Assembly (NCBI RefSeq): GCF_023744375.2 | Contig: NZ_CP146284.1 | Coordinates: 1-64,000 of the forward strand | DNA length: 64,000 nt | Source of the DNA: Parabacteroides sp. AD58 | Lineage (GTDB): Bacteria > Bacteroidota > Bacteroidia > Bacteroidales > Tannerellaceae | Direction: 5' to 3' | Shown here: positions 52,420-62,161 of the stretch, piece after piece | How positions within the stretch are numbered: the first letter of the stretch is position 1 | How the letters are laid out: each line of letters opens with the position of its first letter | Made by a program: the position numbers and the translations under genes | The notes under the pieces: model-generated | Database searches by the model: none | What the model was told of the DNA's origin: nothing | Seen by the model: only the letters and a program-made list of their open reading frames with translations

Positions 52420-53277
52420 ATGAACGTAAAAGAAACAAAAGAACAGCTTATTGCCGAACTGATTCGTCTGGCGTTTGCCGAAGATATTGGCGACGGCGAT
52501 CACACAACCTTGTGTTGTATTCCGGCTACGGAGATGGGTAAAAGTCAATTGATCGTAAAAGAAGACGGCGTTTTGGCTGGTGTAGAAATGGCCCGGTTGA
52601 TTTTCCATACGTTTGATCCGGATTTGAAAATGACCGTTTTTATACAGGATGGTGCTGAAGTTAAAAAAGGAGATATTGCCTTTGTAGTTGAAGGTAAAGT
52701 ACAGTCGTTGTTACAGACTGAGCGCCTGATGCTGAATGTCATGCAACGTATGAGCGGTATTGCTACAACAACTCGCAAATATGTTAAGGCTTTGGAAGGA
52801 ACCAAAACATGCGTGTTGGATACGCGCAAGACAACGCCGGGACTTCGTATGATTGAGAAAGAAGCCGTTCGTATCGGTGGTGGTGTAAACCATCGTATCG
52901 GTTTGTTTGATATGATCTTGTTGAAGGATAATCATGTTGACTTTGCTGGCGGTATAGAGGCTGCTATCACTCGTTGCCATGAGTATCTGAAAGAAAAACA
53001 TAAGGATTTGAAGATTGAAATTGAAGTCCGCAACTTCGATGAAATTCAGCAGGTATTGAAAATTGGAGGCGTTGACCGTATTATGCTGGATAACTTTACA
53101 CCTGAAGATACGAAGAAAGCTGTTGAAATGATTGGCGGACGCTTTGAAATTGAATCATCCGGAGGAATCACTTTTGATACGTTGCGTCAGTACGCTGAGT
53201 GTGGAGTTGATTACATTTCTGTAGGAGCTTTGACTCATTCTGTAAAAGGTTTGGATATGAGCTTCAAGGCTTGTTGA
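52420..53277 (+). CDS. nadC: Nicotinate-nucleotide diphosphorylase (carboxylating)
   Basis: NadC (285 aa) converts quinolinate and PRPP to nicotinate mononucleotide in NAD synthesis. The motifs are complete: EDIGDGDHTT, TERLMLNVMQRMSGIAT, LDTRKTTPGLRMIEKEAVRI, GGGVNHRIGLFDMILLKDNH, then EIEVRNFDEI, RIMLDNF and ESSGGI with VDYISVGALTHS at the end. It shares a transcript with the DUF4783 gene and ends at a long hairpin. nadA and nadB are not nearby. Confidence 0.97.
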   Translation: MNVKETKEQLIAELIRLAFAEDIGDGDHTTLCCIPATEMGKSQLIVKEDGVLAGVEMARLIFHTFDPDLKMTVFIQDGAEVKKGDIAFVVEGKVQSLLQTERLMLNVMQRMSGIATTTRKYVKALEGTKTCVLDTRKTTPGLRMIEKEAVRIGGGVNHRIGLFDMILLKDNHVDFAGGIEAAITRCHEYLKEKHKDLKIEIEVRNFDEIQQVLKIGGVDRIMLDNFTPEDTKKAVEMIGGRFEIESSGGITFDTLRQYAECGVDYISVGALTHSVKGLDMSFKAC

Positions 53278-53323
53278 TAATCTTTTACGATATAGAAAAG
53301 GAGAGAGGATAACACCTCTTCTT

Positions 53324-53383
53324 AAAATAAACGAGAACCGTTTTCGAAATTAATGGGTTTTGAAAACGGTTCTCGTTTATTTT
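53324..53383. repeat. Long single-unit palindrome after nadC
   Basis: Two arms (53324-53349 and 53358-53383) are complementary over 22 bp without mismatch, then with one mismatch, around an 8-nt loop; the arm contains AACGAGAACCGTTTTC. It is much longer than the ordinary terminators here, with a T-rich plus-strand tail, so it can end nadC transcription. Its arm shares ACGAGAAYCRTTTT with the arrays at 15159 and 58011. Confidence 0.88.
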
Positions 53384-53550
53384 GTTTTTCAGAATCAGTA
53401 TCTCTTACTATTCAGAATGTTAGATCGCTATTATATTTTCTTCAGGAATAATAGGAAATGTAAAAGAAATGCATTATTTTTGATACGGATGTGGTTGGAT
53501 ACACTTAAATCTAAGAGAGTCTTTATTGTAGAACTTTATTATAACATGTC

Positions 53551-54888
53551 ATGGAAAAACAAACGAAAAAGATGAACCGCCGTGAGTTTTTAGGTTTATC
53601 AGCTTTAGGATTAGCCAGCTTAACGATTTTACCCAGTTGGTCAGTTAACGGACAAAAATATGCTCCCAGCGATCGGATTGTCTTTGGTTTTATTGGTTTG
53701 GGCCGTCAGGGAATGAGTGATTTCTACTCGGCTTCGAATTGTCCGGGCATTCAAATAGTGGCCGGATGTGATGTAGATGCTTTGAAAAGAGAGCGTTTTA
53801 TGAAGCGAGTTACAGAATGGCAAAAGAAAGCCGGCTGGAATCCTCGTTGTGATACTTATGAGTTTTATGAGGAACTGTTGGACCGGAAGGATATTGATGT
53901 CGTATCTATTGCTACACCCGATCATTGGCATGCTTTAGCTGCCATCCATGCTTGCCAGGCATCTAAAGATGTTTATCTGCAGAAACCGCTGACTTATACG
54001 ATTTCTGAAAGTATAGCTTTGGTGCGGGCTGTCCGGGCCAACGACCGGGTATTGCAAGTGGGAAGCCAGCAACGTTCGGACCGGGAATTCCAGCGGGCGA
54101 TAGAATTGGTACGTGCCGGTGCAATCGGTCATATTGAAAGTGTTCAGGTTCATATTGGTGAGCCTCCTAAACCGTTTGATCTGCCGGAAGTACCTGTTCC
54201 TCCTTATTTGAATTTCAATGCCTGGATGGGACCGCTTACGAGTCCGAATGTGCATTATCATCCGGATATGTGTCCGCCAATTGATAATCCGGAAATGGAA
54301 GAAAAAGGTCCGTGGGCAGTTTGGCGTTATTATCGGGAGACGGGAAACGGTTTAACAGGCGATTGGGGTGCCCATCATTATGATATAACACAAGCTGCAT
54401 TGGGTATGGATGGATCTGGTCCTGTTGAATATATTCCGGCCGGATATAACGGAACGAAATATTGCACGATGAAATATGCGGATGGAACAGTCGTAACCGA
54501 GCAGGTGATAGAAAACTTCCGGAAGGATAATCCCAACGAACTTGGCATTAAGTTTATAGGAACAAAGGGTTGGCTGAAAGTGGCTCGCGGTTATATTGAA
54601 TGTTCAGATCCTTCTCTGGTGAAAGATACCCCGATGGGAGCAGAAGTATCACACATGCAGAATTTTGTTAATTGTATCCGTTCACGCCGGAATCCGATTG
54701 CTCCGGTTGAAGTAGGTTGCAGTACCAATATCATGTGTTGTCTGAATAATATCGCTCACGAGCTGGGACGTCCGGTGAAGTGGGATCCAGCCACATTAAG
54801 CTTTGGCGATGACGAAGAAGCAGCCAATCATCGGCTTTATTACTATAAATATAGGAATCCTTATACCTTACCTTATTGGGATAAATGA
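53551..54888 (+). CDS. Exported Gfo/Idh/MocA-family oxidoreductase
   Basis: A 445-aa NAD(P)-binding oxidoreductase exported by the Tat route: the N-terminus has RREFLGLSALGLASL. The Rossmann fold is shown by GFIGLGRQGMSDF and ATPDHWHALAAIHACQ, then LQKPLTYTISES with the conserved Lys, and the second domain with GDWGAHHYDITQAALGMDG. In Bacteroidetes such exported proteins act on sugars or have unusual glycosidase activity with bound NAD. It does not resemble GH109. Start ATG 53551; ATG 53572 is also possible. A TATTTTTG box lies at 53475-53482. The GH27 gene follows. Confidence 0.88.
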   Translation: MEKQTKKMNRREFLGLSALGLASLTILPSWSVNGQKYAPSDRIVFGFIGLGRQGMSDFYSASNCPGIQIVAGCDVDALKRERFMKRVTEWQKKAGWNPRCDTYEFYEELLDRKDIDVVSIATPDHWHALAAIHACQASKDVYLQKPLTYTISESIALVRAVRANDRVLQVGSQQRSDREFQRAIELVRAGAIGHIESVQVHIGEPPKPFDLPEVPVPPYLNFNAWMGPLTSPNVHYHPDMCPPIDNPEMEEKGPWAVWRYYRETGNGLTGDWGAHHYDITQAALGMDGSGPVEYIPAGYNGTKYCTMKYADGTVVTEQVIENFRKDNPNELGIKFIGTKGWLKVARGYIECSDPSLVKDTPMGAEVSHMQNFVNCIRSRRNPIAPVEVGCSTNIMCCLNNIAHELGRPVKWDPATLSFGDDEEAANHRLYYYKYRNPYTLPYWDK

Positions 54889-54920
54889 CAACTGATTTAT
54901 TTCCTGCCTAGGAATGATTT

Positions 54921-54980
54921 AAAATACGCCAGCTTTTCATCAAAACACGCCGGCTTTTCATCAAAAGCTGGCGTGTTTTT
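54921..54980 (+). repeat. Palindromic array C with alternative hairpins (terminator-like)
   Basis: Two abutting 21-bp units at 54925-54945 and 54946-54966 share ACGCC(A/G)GCTTTTCATC followed by AAAA. A third half (AAAAGCTGGCGTG, 54963-54975) is complementary to the left arm of either unit. Pairing with unit 2 gives a tight hairpin with a CATC loop; pairing with unit 1 gives a 17-bp stem with one mismatch (54921-54937 with 54963-54979). A T run follows. Probably the terminator between the Gfo/Idh and GH27 genes. Confidence 0.88.
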
Positions 54981-55002
54981 GGAAGGATAAAAATTGTTGA
55001 AT

Positions 55003-56397
55003 ATGATAAAAGAAATTGCATTGAGTTTATTCTCTGTAGTTTTTATGTTATCTTGTACAGAGAAGAAAGAAGCAGAGCGAAAGGCTTTTGCTGAAAATGA
55101 GTTTAAAGAGTGGGCACAGACGCCTCCGATGGGATGGAACAGTTGGGATTGTTATGGCCCAACTGTGGAGGAACATGAGGTAAGGGCTAATGCGGATTAT
55201 ATGGCAGAACATCTGTTGAAATACGGGTGGGAATATATTGTGGTGGATATCCGTTGGTATGTAGAGAATGATAAAGCAGGAGGATATAACCAGACAGACC
55301 CGCATTATGTGTTGGATGCGTATGGACGATATCAGCCGGCAGTGAATCGTTTTCCTTCAGCTAAAGGAGGTAAAGGTTTTAAGGAATTGGCCGATTATGT
55401 ACATCAGAAAGGTTTGAAGTTTGGAATACATATTATGCGTGGAATACCGAAAGAAGCTGTAGCTCAAAAAAGGCCAATAAAAGGTACGGATGGTATCACT
55501 GCCGATCAGATTTATTCAAAAGAGAATTTATGCCAATGGCTCTCTGATAATTATACGGTTGATACTTCTAAACCCGGAGCACAGGAGTACTATAATTCTA
55601 TCATTAATATGTATGCTGATTGGGGCGTTGATTTTATAAAAGTGGATGACTTGTCGGCTCCATTTTACCATAAGGATGAAATAGAGATGATACGTTATGC
55701 AATCGATCATTGTGGTCGCCCCATTGTTTTTAGTACATCACCTGGTGAAACGCCGGTAGAGGAGGCCGAACATGTACGTAATCATGCGAATATGTGGCGT
55801 ATGGTAAATGATGTATGGGATGTTTGGGGAGATGTGGAGCATCTATTGTCTGTTTGCCAGAAATGGTATCCTTATATTGCGCCGGGAACTTGGCCTGATT
55901 GCGATATGATACCTTTGGGACGAATCTCTATTCGTGGGGAAAGAGGAGAAGACCGAATGACTCGTCTTACTAAAGATGAGCAATATTCGTTAATGACGTT
56001 ATTTACGATTTTCCGTTCACCCTTGATGTTTGGCGGGGATTTACCGAGTTGTGATGATTTTACTTTATCATTGCTGACCAATGAAGAAGTTCTAAAGATG
56101 CATAAAAAATCTGTTGATACCCGTATGCTGTATTATGATACAGAAAAAGTGGTCATTACATCTCGTCATCCTCAAACGGGAGCAATTTATTTGGCTTTGT
56201 TTAATACTTCAGATGATAAAGAGCTGTCAGTTGGTGCGGATTTAAAACAGCTTGGAATAGAAGGTCCCGTCGAAGTGGTTGATTTATGGACAGGACAAAA
56301 TTTAGGAAAAGTCTCTGATAAGATTGAACGGGAATTGAAACCTCATGCTTCAATCTTGTGCAAGATTAGTTCTAATCTTGATGAAGTAACGAATTAG
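55003..56397 (+). CDS. Glycoside hydrolase family 27-like lipoprotein (alpha-galactosidase type)
   Basis: A 464-aa lipoprotein of clan GH-D. The signal peptide ends in a lipobox (MLSC, near residue 19). The (beta/alpha)8 barrel begins with TPPMGWNSWDCYG, typical of GH27. The retaining nucleophile is Asp215 in FIKVDD and the acid/base is Asp270 in MVNDVWDVW. A C-terminal beta-sandwich domain follows (about 370-460, with TGAIYLALFNTSDDKE). Substrates could be alpha-galactosides or alpha-N-acetylgalactosaminides; this cannot be settled here. ATG 55003 is preferred over TTG 54994. It follows the Tat-exported oxidoreductase. Confidence 0.88.
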   Translation: MIKEIALSLFSVVFMLSCTEKKEAERKAFAENEFKEWAQTPPMGWNSWDCYGPTVEEHEVRANADYMAEHLLKYGWEYIVVDIRWYVENDKAGGYNQTDPHYVLDAYGRYQPAVNRFPSAKGGKGFKELADYVHQKGLKFGIHIMRGIPKEAVAQKRPIKGTDGITADQIYSKENLCQWLSDNYTVDTSKPGAQEYYNSIINMYADWGVDFIKVDDLSAPFYHKDEIEMIRYAIDHCGRPIVFSTSPGETPVEEAEHVRNHANMWRMVNDVWDVWGDVEHLLSVCQKWYPYIAPGTWPDCDMIPLGRISIRGERGEDRMTRLTKDEQYSLMTLFTIFRSPLMFGGDLPSCDDFTLSLLTNEEVLKMHKKSVDTRMLYYDTEKVVITSRHPQTGAIYLALFNTSDDKELSVGADLKQLGIEGPVEVVDLWTGQNLGKVSDKIERELKPHASILCKISSNLDEVTN

Positions 56398-56419
56398 CAT
56401 CGTGACTTTATAAACCATG

Positions 56420-56456
56420 AAAAAGCCCGGAGGATATTGCACCTTCGGGCTTTTTT
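56420..56456. terminator. Terminator between convergent GH27 and eno
   Basis: AAAAAGCCCG pairs with CGGGCTTTTTT around a loop with further weak pairing; T and A flanks make it bidirectional. Confidence 0.87.
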
Positions 56457-56488
56457 AGAACTAAATCTCAAATGATTATTGAACAGTG

Positions 56489-57784
<1,296 letters not shown>

Positions 57785-57795
57785 TTAGTGTTTGG

Positions 57796-57803
57796 CAAAG
57801 GTA
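57796..57803 (-). promoter_or_regulatory. -7 box of eno
   Basis: TACCTTTG on the minus strand, 27 bp before the start codon. A clear TTG at -33 is lacking. Confidence 0.55.
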
Positions 57804-57942
57804 ACTTTCCCTTGCAGTTTATTAAATAACTAATTATGGTGATTTTTGGTTCTTTCATCTCCCTTAAATTAGGTATTTTTAGAAGTGACTGCTGTTTTAT
57901 TCAGGAAAGATTGCAGGAAAACAAGAATGAATATAAAAAACA

Positions 57943-57976
57943 AAGGCTATTTCCCTTGTTTCAGAGAAATAGCCTT
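57943..57976 (-). terminator. Terminator of the OmpH-like operon
   Basis: AAGGCTATTTC (57943-57953) and GAAATAGCCTT (57966-57976) form an 11-bp perfect stem, followed on the minus strand by a T-rich tail. Confidence 0.85.
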
Positions 57977-58010
57977 AATTGGAAGATTTATTATTTTATT
58001 AGAAGTAATA

Positions 58011-58064
58011 TTCGTTAGAATCAATTTTAATCTTCGTTGGAATTAAAAATGATTCTCGTTACTT
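58011..58064. repeat. Palindromic array E: 22-bp units related to array D
   Basis: Two complete 22-bp units at 58011-58032 and 58033-58054, and a partial third from 58055, share YTCGTTNGAAT. AGAATCAATTTTAA (58018-58031) is the near complement of TTAAAAATGATTCT (58043-58056). The core matches the array at 15159 and the hairpin at 53324. It lies between the end of the OmpH-like gene and its terminator, so it is transcribed in that 3' region. Confidence 0.78.
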
Positions 58065-58069
58065 TTCAT

Positions 58070-58675
58070 TTACTTTCTGGTAGCATAGTTCTTATTCAGA
58101 TATTCCAACAATTCAGCTGTGATATCATAAGCGTCATTCGCTAATAAAATGTTGTCACCGGCTGTATTGCTGAATACAACTTGAAAACCTCTGCTCTGGT
58201 TAAATACTTTTAATTGAGAAACGATCGAATCACGTAACTGCTCGTTTAATTTCTGCTGTTCTTCCATCAATTCTTGAGAAAGACGGGTGTCAAGATCCTG
58301 AAGTTCCTGGCGCTTATTAAGCAATCGCTGCTGTTCTTGTTCAGCTCTTTCCTGAGTCAGAAATGCGTTGTTAGATATTTTGCGTTGAAATTCCTGCATT
58401 TCGCTTTGCAGAGAAGCAGCCTTTTGATTGACGTTGGCTCTTGAATTTTCTGCTTTTTTCAAAATGATTTCATTCAAGTCTTTTGCATAATTATAATTCT
58501 CTAAGAGAGAATCAACGTTGACATACGCAACAGGAAGGGTTGATGCCGTGCTTCCACTGTCTGTAGTAACAGCTTTTGTGGTACTAACTTCTTTCTTGCC
58601 TGAAAATTGCATGACAAACAGAATCACAACGGCAACAGCTAGTACGCCGTTGATAATGTAGTTAACGTTCTTCAT
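58070..58675 (-). CDS. Membrane-anchored OmpH/Skp-like periplasmic chaperone
   Basis: A 201-aa protein with an N-terminal membrane anchor (about 8-24), a Ser/Thr-rich linker, then the OmpH/Skp fold starting PVAYVNVDSLLENY and continuing as a long coiled coil of Glu/Gln/Lys-rich helices (about 65-150). It ends in FQVVFSNTAGDNILLANDAYDI. Skp-like proteins hold outer-membrane proteins in transit. An uncleaved anchor rather than a signal peptide is likely here. The upstream small gene ends 21 bp before it on the same strand. Confidence 0.88.
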   Translation of the reverse strand: MKNVNYIINGVLAVAVVILFVMQFSGKKEVSTTKAVTTDSGSTASTLPVAYVNVDSLLENYNYAKDLNEIILKKAENSRANVNQKAASLQSEMQEFQRKISNNAFLTQERAEQEQQRLLNKRQELQDLDTRLSQELMEEQQKLNEQLRDSIVSQLKVFNQSRGFQVVFSNTAGDNILLANDAYDITAELLEYLNKNYATRK

Positions 58676-58696
58676 AAAATGTAAAATATTATCTTT

Positions 58697-58921
58697 TTAT
58701 TTTTTATCAGTTTGATTATCCAATCTGTCATATAGATTTTTATGCTGAACTTGCAAACGATGCTCTGTCTTAGCACAATATATGCCTTTTTTAGCCAACG
58801 CTTTATTCCCTTCAATATGTGTATTCGGGAAGCGTCCGCCTTTCTTCAGGAGCACTTTCACACAGAGTAATACTACACAGATTACAATAATTATGAATGT
58901 AAGCAATAACGTTTTTAGCAT
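58697..58921 (-). CDS. Small single-pass membrane protein of unknown function
   Basis: A 74-aa protein with one N-terminal membrane helix (about 4-25) and a basic soluble part containing GRFPNTHIEGNKALAKKGI followed by a Cys. I recall similar FPxTHxxxNxAL...GIxC proteins in other Bacteroidales, but no function is known. It is upstream of the OmpH-like gene in an apparent two-gene operon. The promoter-like TATATTTG at 58949-58942 on the minus strand supports expression. It is probably a real gene because of this promoter and the operon position. Confidence 0.72.
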   Translation of the reverse strand: MLKTLLLTFIIIVICVVLLCVKVLLKKGGRFPNTHIEGNKALAKKGIYCAKTEHRLQVQHKNLYDRLDNQTDKK

Positions 58922-58941
58922 TTTCTATATATTTGTGGACG

Positions 58942-58949
58942 CAAATATA
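58942..58949 (-). promoter_or_regulatory. -7 box of the small membrane protein/OmpH-like operon
   Basis: TATATTTG on the minus strand, 20 bp before the start codon; no clear -33 TTG. Confidence 0.5.
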
Positions 58950-59054
58950 AGGCTTTCACCGATTATAAAGTAGATTTTTCTGATTTAATTCTACTTTTTT
59001 TCGATATTAAGTCGATTTATGTGTATAATTAACGTTATTAATACCTAAAATGAA

Positions 59055-60515
59055 ATGAAGATAACAGATTTAGAACCTCAGATTGTGTGGAAATACTTTG
59101 ATGAAATCACCAAGGTGCCACGTCCGTCCAAAAAGGAGGAGAAAATAGTTGCCTATTTGGAGAGTTTTGCTCAGAAAAATCATATAGCCTATAAGAAAGA
59201 TGAAGTAGGCAATATCATTATGTCGAAGCCTGCAACTCCGGGTATGGAAAACCGGGAAACAGTCGTTTTGCAGTCACATGTCGACATGGTTTGTGAAAAA
59301 AACAACGGTACACAGCATGATTTTGAAAAGGATCCGATTGAGACCATTGTAGATGGCGAGTGGCTTCGCGCAAATGGAACAACATTAGGTGCAGACAACG
59401 GTATCGGAGTGGCTGCAGAGTTGGCCTTGCTTGCTTCAGATAATATTGAACATGGTCCGATTGAATGTTTGTTTACAATAGATGAAGAGACTGGTTTAAC
59501 AGGAGCCAAGGCGCTGAAGGCCGGTTTTATGACAGGGAATATTTTGCTGAATCTGGACAGTGAGGATGAAGGTCAGATCTTTATGGGGTGTGCTGGTGGT
59601 AAAGATACACAGGCATTATTCCATTATCAGGCTGAAGCGGCTCCTGCAGACCGCCAGTATTTCCGGATTGACGTAAAAGGTCTGAATGGAGGACATTCCG
59701 GTGGTGAAATCCATAAAGGACTGGGAAATGCCAATAAGTTACTGGCCCGTTTCTTGTTTTTGCTGAAGAAAAACAAGATAGATTTCTTACTCTGTTCAAT
59801 TGAAGGAGGAAATCTGCGTAATGCTATTGCCCGTGAAGCGCACGCTGTAGTAGGTCTTCGTCCGGAAGATAAAGAAACTGTACGGATTATGCTGAATCAT
59901 TTCGCCGCAGATGTTGAAAATGAATTAAAGCATGTAGACAAGAATGTCCGTTTAGTGATGGAGTCGACAGACAAGCCTGATTTTTATATTGATAATGCTA
60001 CTGCAGAAAAAGTTATTTATGCTTTGCATGCCTGCCCTCATGGTGTATTAGGTATGAGCCACGACATCGAAGGATTGGTGGAAACATCTACCAATTTAGC
60101 CTCTGTGAAGATGAAGGAGAATCATACCATCCTGGTGGGAACCAGTCAGCGTAGTTCAATAGAATCATACAAAGAAATGGCGGCTAATCAGGTAGCTGCA
60201 ACTTTCCTGTTGGCCGGTGCAGATGTTTCTCATGGTGATGGTTATCCGGGATGGGCTCCAAATCCGGATTCGGTAATTTTGAAGATCGCTCAAAAGACAT
60301 ATGAACAACTGTTCCATAAGCAACCTGAAATTATGGCTATTCATGCGGGTCTTGAGTGTGGTTTGTTCTTGGAAAAGTATCCTACGTTGGATATGATATC
60401 ATTTGGTCCGACATTACGGGATGTTCATTCTCCTAATGAAAGAATAGAGATCAAAACAGTCGGTATGTGGTGGAGCCATTTGCTTGAACTGTTAAAGAAT
60501 ATTCCTGCAAAATAA
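59055..60515 (+). CDS. pepD: Aminoacyl-histidine dipeptidase (PepD-type M20 peptidase)
   Basis: A 486-aa cytosolic metallopeptidase that cleaves Xaa-His and other dipeptides. The M20 motifs are visible: the metal His/Asp in LQSHVDMVCEKN, the bridging Asp in LGADNGIGVAAE, the Glu pair in TIDEETGLTGAKAL, the Asp in LNLDSEDEGQIFMGCAG, and the C-terminal His in IHAGLECGLFLEKYP. There is no signal peptide. Start ATG 59055. It is divergent from the OmpH-like operon and appears monocistronic. Confidence 0.95.
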   Translation: MKITDLEPQIVWKYFDEITKVPRPSKKEEKIVAYLESFAQKNHIAYKKDEVGNIIMSKPATPGMENRETVVLQSHVDMVCEKNNGTQHDFEKDPIETIVDGEWLRANGTTLGADNGIGVAAELALLASDNIEHGPIECLFTIDEETGLTGAKALKAGFMTGNILLNLDSEDEGQIFMGCAGGKDTQALFHYQAEAAPADRQYFRIDVKGLNGGHSGGEIHKGLGNANKLLARFLFLLKKNKIDFLLCSIEGGNLRNAIAREAHAVVGLRPEDKETVRIMLNHFAADVENELKHVDKNVRLVMESTDKPDFYIDNATAEKVIYALHACPHGVLGMSHDIEGLVETSTNLASVKMKENHTILVGTSQRSSIESYKEMAANQVAATFLLAGADVSHGDGYPGWAPNPDSVILKIAQKTYEQLFHKQPEIMAIHAGLECGLFLEKYPTLDMISFGPTLRDVHSPNERIEIKTVGMWWSHLLELLKNIPAK

Positions 60516-60605
60516 ATTTCAATCTATTCCGTTATAAAAGAGAAGTTATGTGAAATAAATTCATGTAATTTCTCTTTTTTATTTTTCTGTTCACATAATT
60601 TATAT

Positions 60606-60613
60606 TACTTTTG
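60606..60613 (+). promoter_or_regulatory. -7 box of the beta-helix lipoprotein gene
   Basis: TACTTTTG at 60606-60613 predicts a start near 60620. It supports ATG 60665 over an in-frame start at 60632, which would leave almost no leader. Confidence 0.5.
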
Positions 60614-60664
60614 TGAAAGAATTGCGAATTATTGTGCGGAAAAATAATCTTAACTGGAAAAGAT

Positions 60665-62137
60665 ATGAAAAAAGCAGTCTTATTTATATTTAGTTTATTG
60701 TCATTATTCCTAATGATAGGTGTATCATGTGACGGACTGGACGAACATTATTCGACTAACCCGAATTATCGTTTGTCTTTTTCTGTTGATACATTGTCTT
60801 TTGATACAGTTTTTACAACGATAGGTTCGGCTACCAAACAATTTATGGTGTATAATCCGAATAAAGAGGCCCTTAATATCCAGTCTATCATGCTGGCAAG
60901 TGGGGGAGAGTCGGGTTTCCGCTTAAATGTAGATGGTCGAAAAGGTGACTATTTTGATAATGTAGGGATTTTGGCAGAAGACAGTATGTTTGTTTTTGTG
61001 GAGGTAAATGTAAATCCGAATGATTCTAATCAGCCTCTATTAGTAGAAGATTCGGTTGTTTTCATGACGAATGCCGGGAAACAGACGGTATTGTTGGAAG
61101 CATACGGGCAAAATATGCATTTATATAAAGGCGGAGTTCATATTACTCGTGATACAACATTTACGGCAGATCTGCCCCATTTGGTGTACGACAGTATTAT
61201 GATAGCTGATGGTGCAACACTGCATCTGGCAGCAGGTGCAACACTGTATATGCACGATAAGGCAAACTTAGTTGTTGCTGGTCGGCTTATTGCTGAAGGT
61301 ACTATGGATAAACCGGTTGTAATTCGGGGGGATCGTCTGGACTTCGTATTAGATGATATTTTACCTTATGATCGGACTCCAGGACAATGGGGAGGCATTT
61401 ATTTTAAGCCGGAGAGTTATGGTAATCGTTTGGAACATACGATTATCCGGAATGGAACAAGTGGTATAACCATTGAGGCTTCAGAACCTAAAGATAGCAA
61501 ATTGGAAATATCCAATTCTCAGCTGACAAATATGAAGGAAAATGTCTTGACATCTATCAACAGTAAGCTCACAGTAATCAATACCGAAATTAGTAACGCC
61601 GGAGGAACTGTGGTGGCTTTGGCTGGAGGAGATTGTCAGTTTATTCATTGTTCGCTGGTGAATTACATGCGATTAGTTCAGCGTTCAACAGAATGCCTGG
61701 TTATGGCTAATGCTTATATGCAGAATTCAGAAAATATTATTGTTCCGTTGAAAGCTCATTTTGATAATTGCTTGGTGGATGGTAGCTTTGGACCAGGAAA
61801 GAATCCTCTTACAGGTGAGATAGCCCTATCATCGGTAGATGAGGCTGATTTTGATTATTATTTTAATCATTGTGTCCTGACTACGGTTGGAAGTGATAAT
61901 GGTCGTTTTGAATCAACCTTGTTTACAACGGAAGATAGTGCTCCATTGTATCGTATGACAGGTGGAGAAGCCAACAAATATCAATTCGATTTTCGTCCTG
62001 ATACGGTAATTTCATTGGGTGTTGGAAAAGCTGATCCAGCTGTTTCAGCGCAATATCCAATAGATCGGTACGGAGTAAATCGATTGGAAAGTAGTAACGG
62101 ACCAACGATCGGCGCTTATGAGTTTGTAGAAAAATAA
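60665..62137 (+). CDS. Lipoprotein with parallel beta-helix domain, function unknown
   Basis: A 490-aa exported protein. The signal peptide ends in a lipobox (IGVSC, near residue 22). Residues about 40-145 resemble an immunoglobulin/choice-of-anchor fold (RLSFSVDTLSFDTVFTTIGS, NPNKEALNIQSIML). The centre is a right-handed beta-helix with many short strands and Asn/Ile ladders (LVVAGRLIAEGTMDKPVVIR, GGIYFKPESYGNRLEHTIIR, NSQLTNMKENVLTSINSKLT) to about residue 440. It ends in YGVNRLESSNGPTIGAYEF, a choice-of-anchor type close. It may bind or act on polysaccharide. The EEP-family gene follows closely. Confidence 0.78.
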   Translation: MKKAVLFIFSLLSLFLMIGVSCDGLDEHYSTNPNYRLSFSVDTLSFDTVFTTIGSATKQFMVYNPNKEALNIQSIMLASGGESGFRLNVDGRKGDYFDNVGILAEDSMFVFVEVNVNPNDSNQPLLVEDSVVFMTNAGKQTVLLEAYGQNMHLYKGGVHITRDTTFTADLPHLVYDSIMIADGATLHLAAGATLYMHDKANLVVAGRLIAEGTMDKPVVIRGDRLDFVLDDILPYDRTPGQWGGIYFKPESYGNRLEHTIIRNGTSGITIEASEPKDSKLEISNSQLTNMKENVLTSINSKLTVINTEISNAGGTVVALAGGDCQFIHCSLVNYMRLVQRSTECLVMANAYMQNSENIIVPLKAHFDNCLVDGSFGPGKNPLTGEIALSSVDEADFDYYFNHCVLTTVGSDNGRFESTLFTTEDSAPLYRMTGGEANKYQFDFRPDTVISLGVGKADPAVSAQYPIDRYGVNRLESSNGPTIGAYEFVEK

Positions 62138-62161
62138 GGTGTGAATATAAAAACTTTAACT

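Noticed and set aside
53551..54888. GH109 glycosidase identity for the Tat-exported oxidoreductase
   Set aside because: It shares the Rossmann fold but not the characteristic GH109 sequence blocks; it fits the broader Gfo/Idh/MocA group better.
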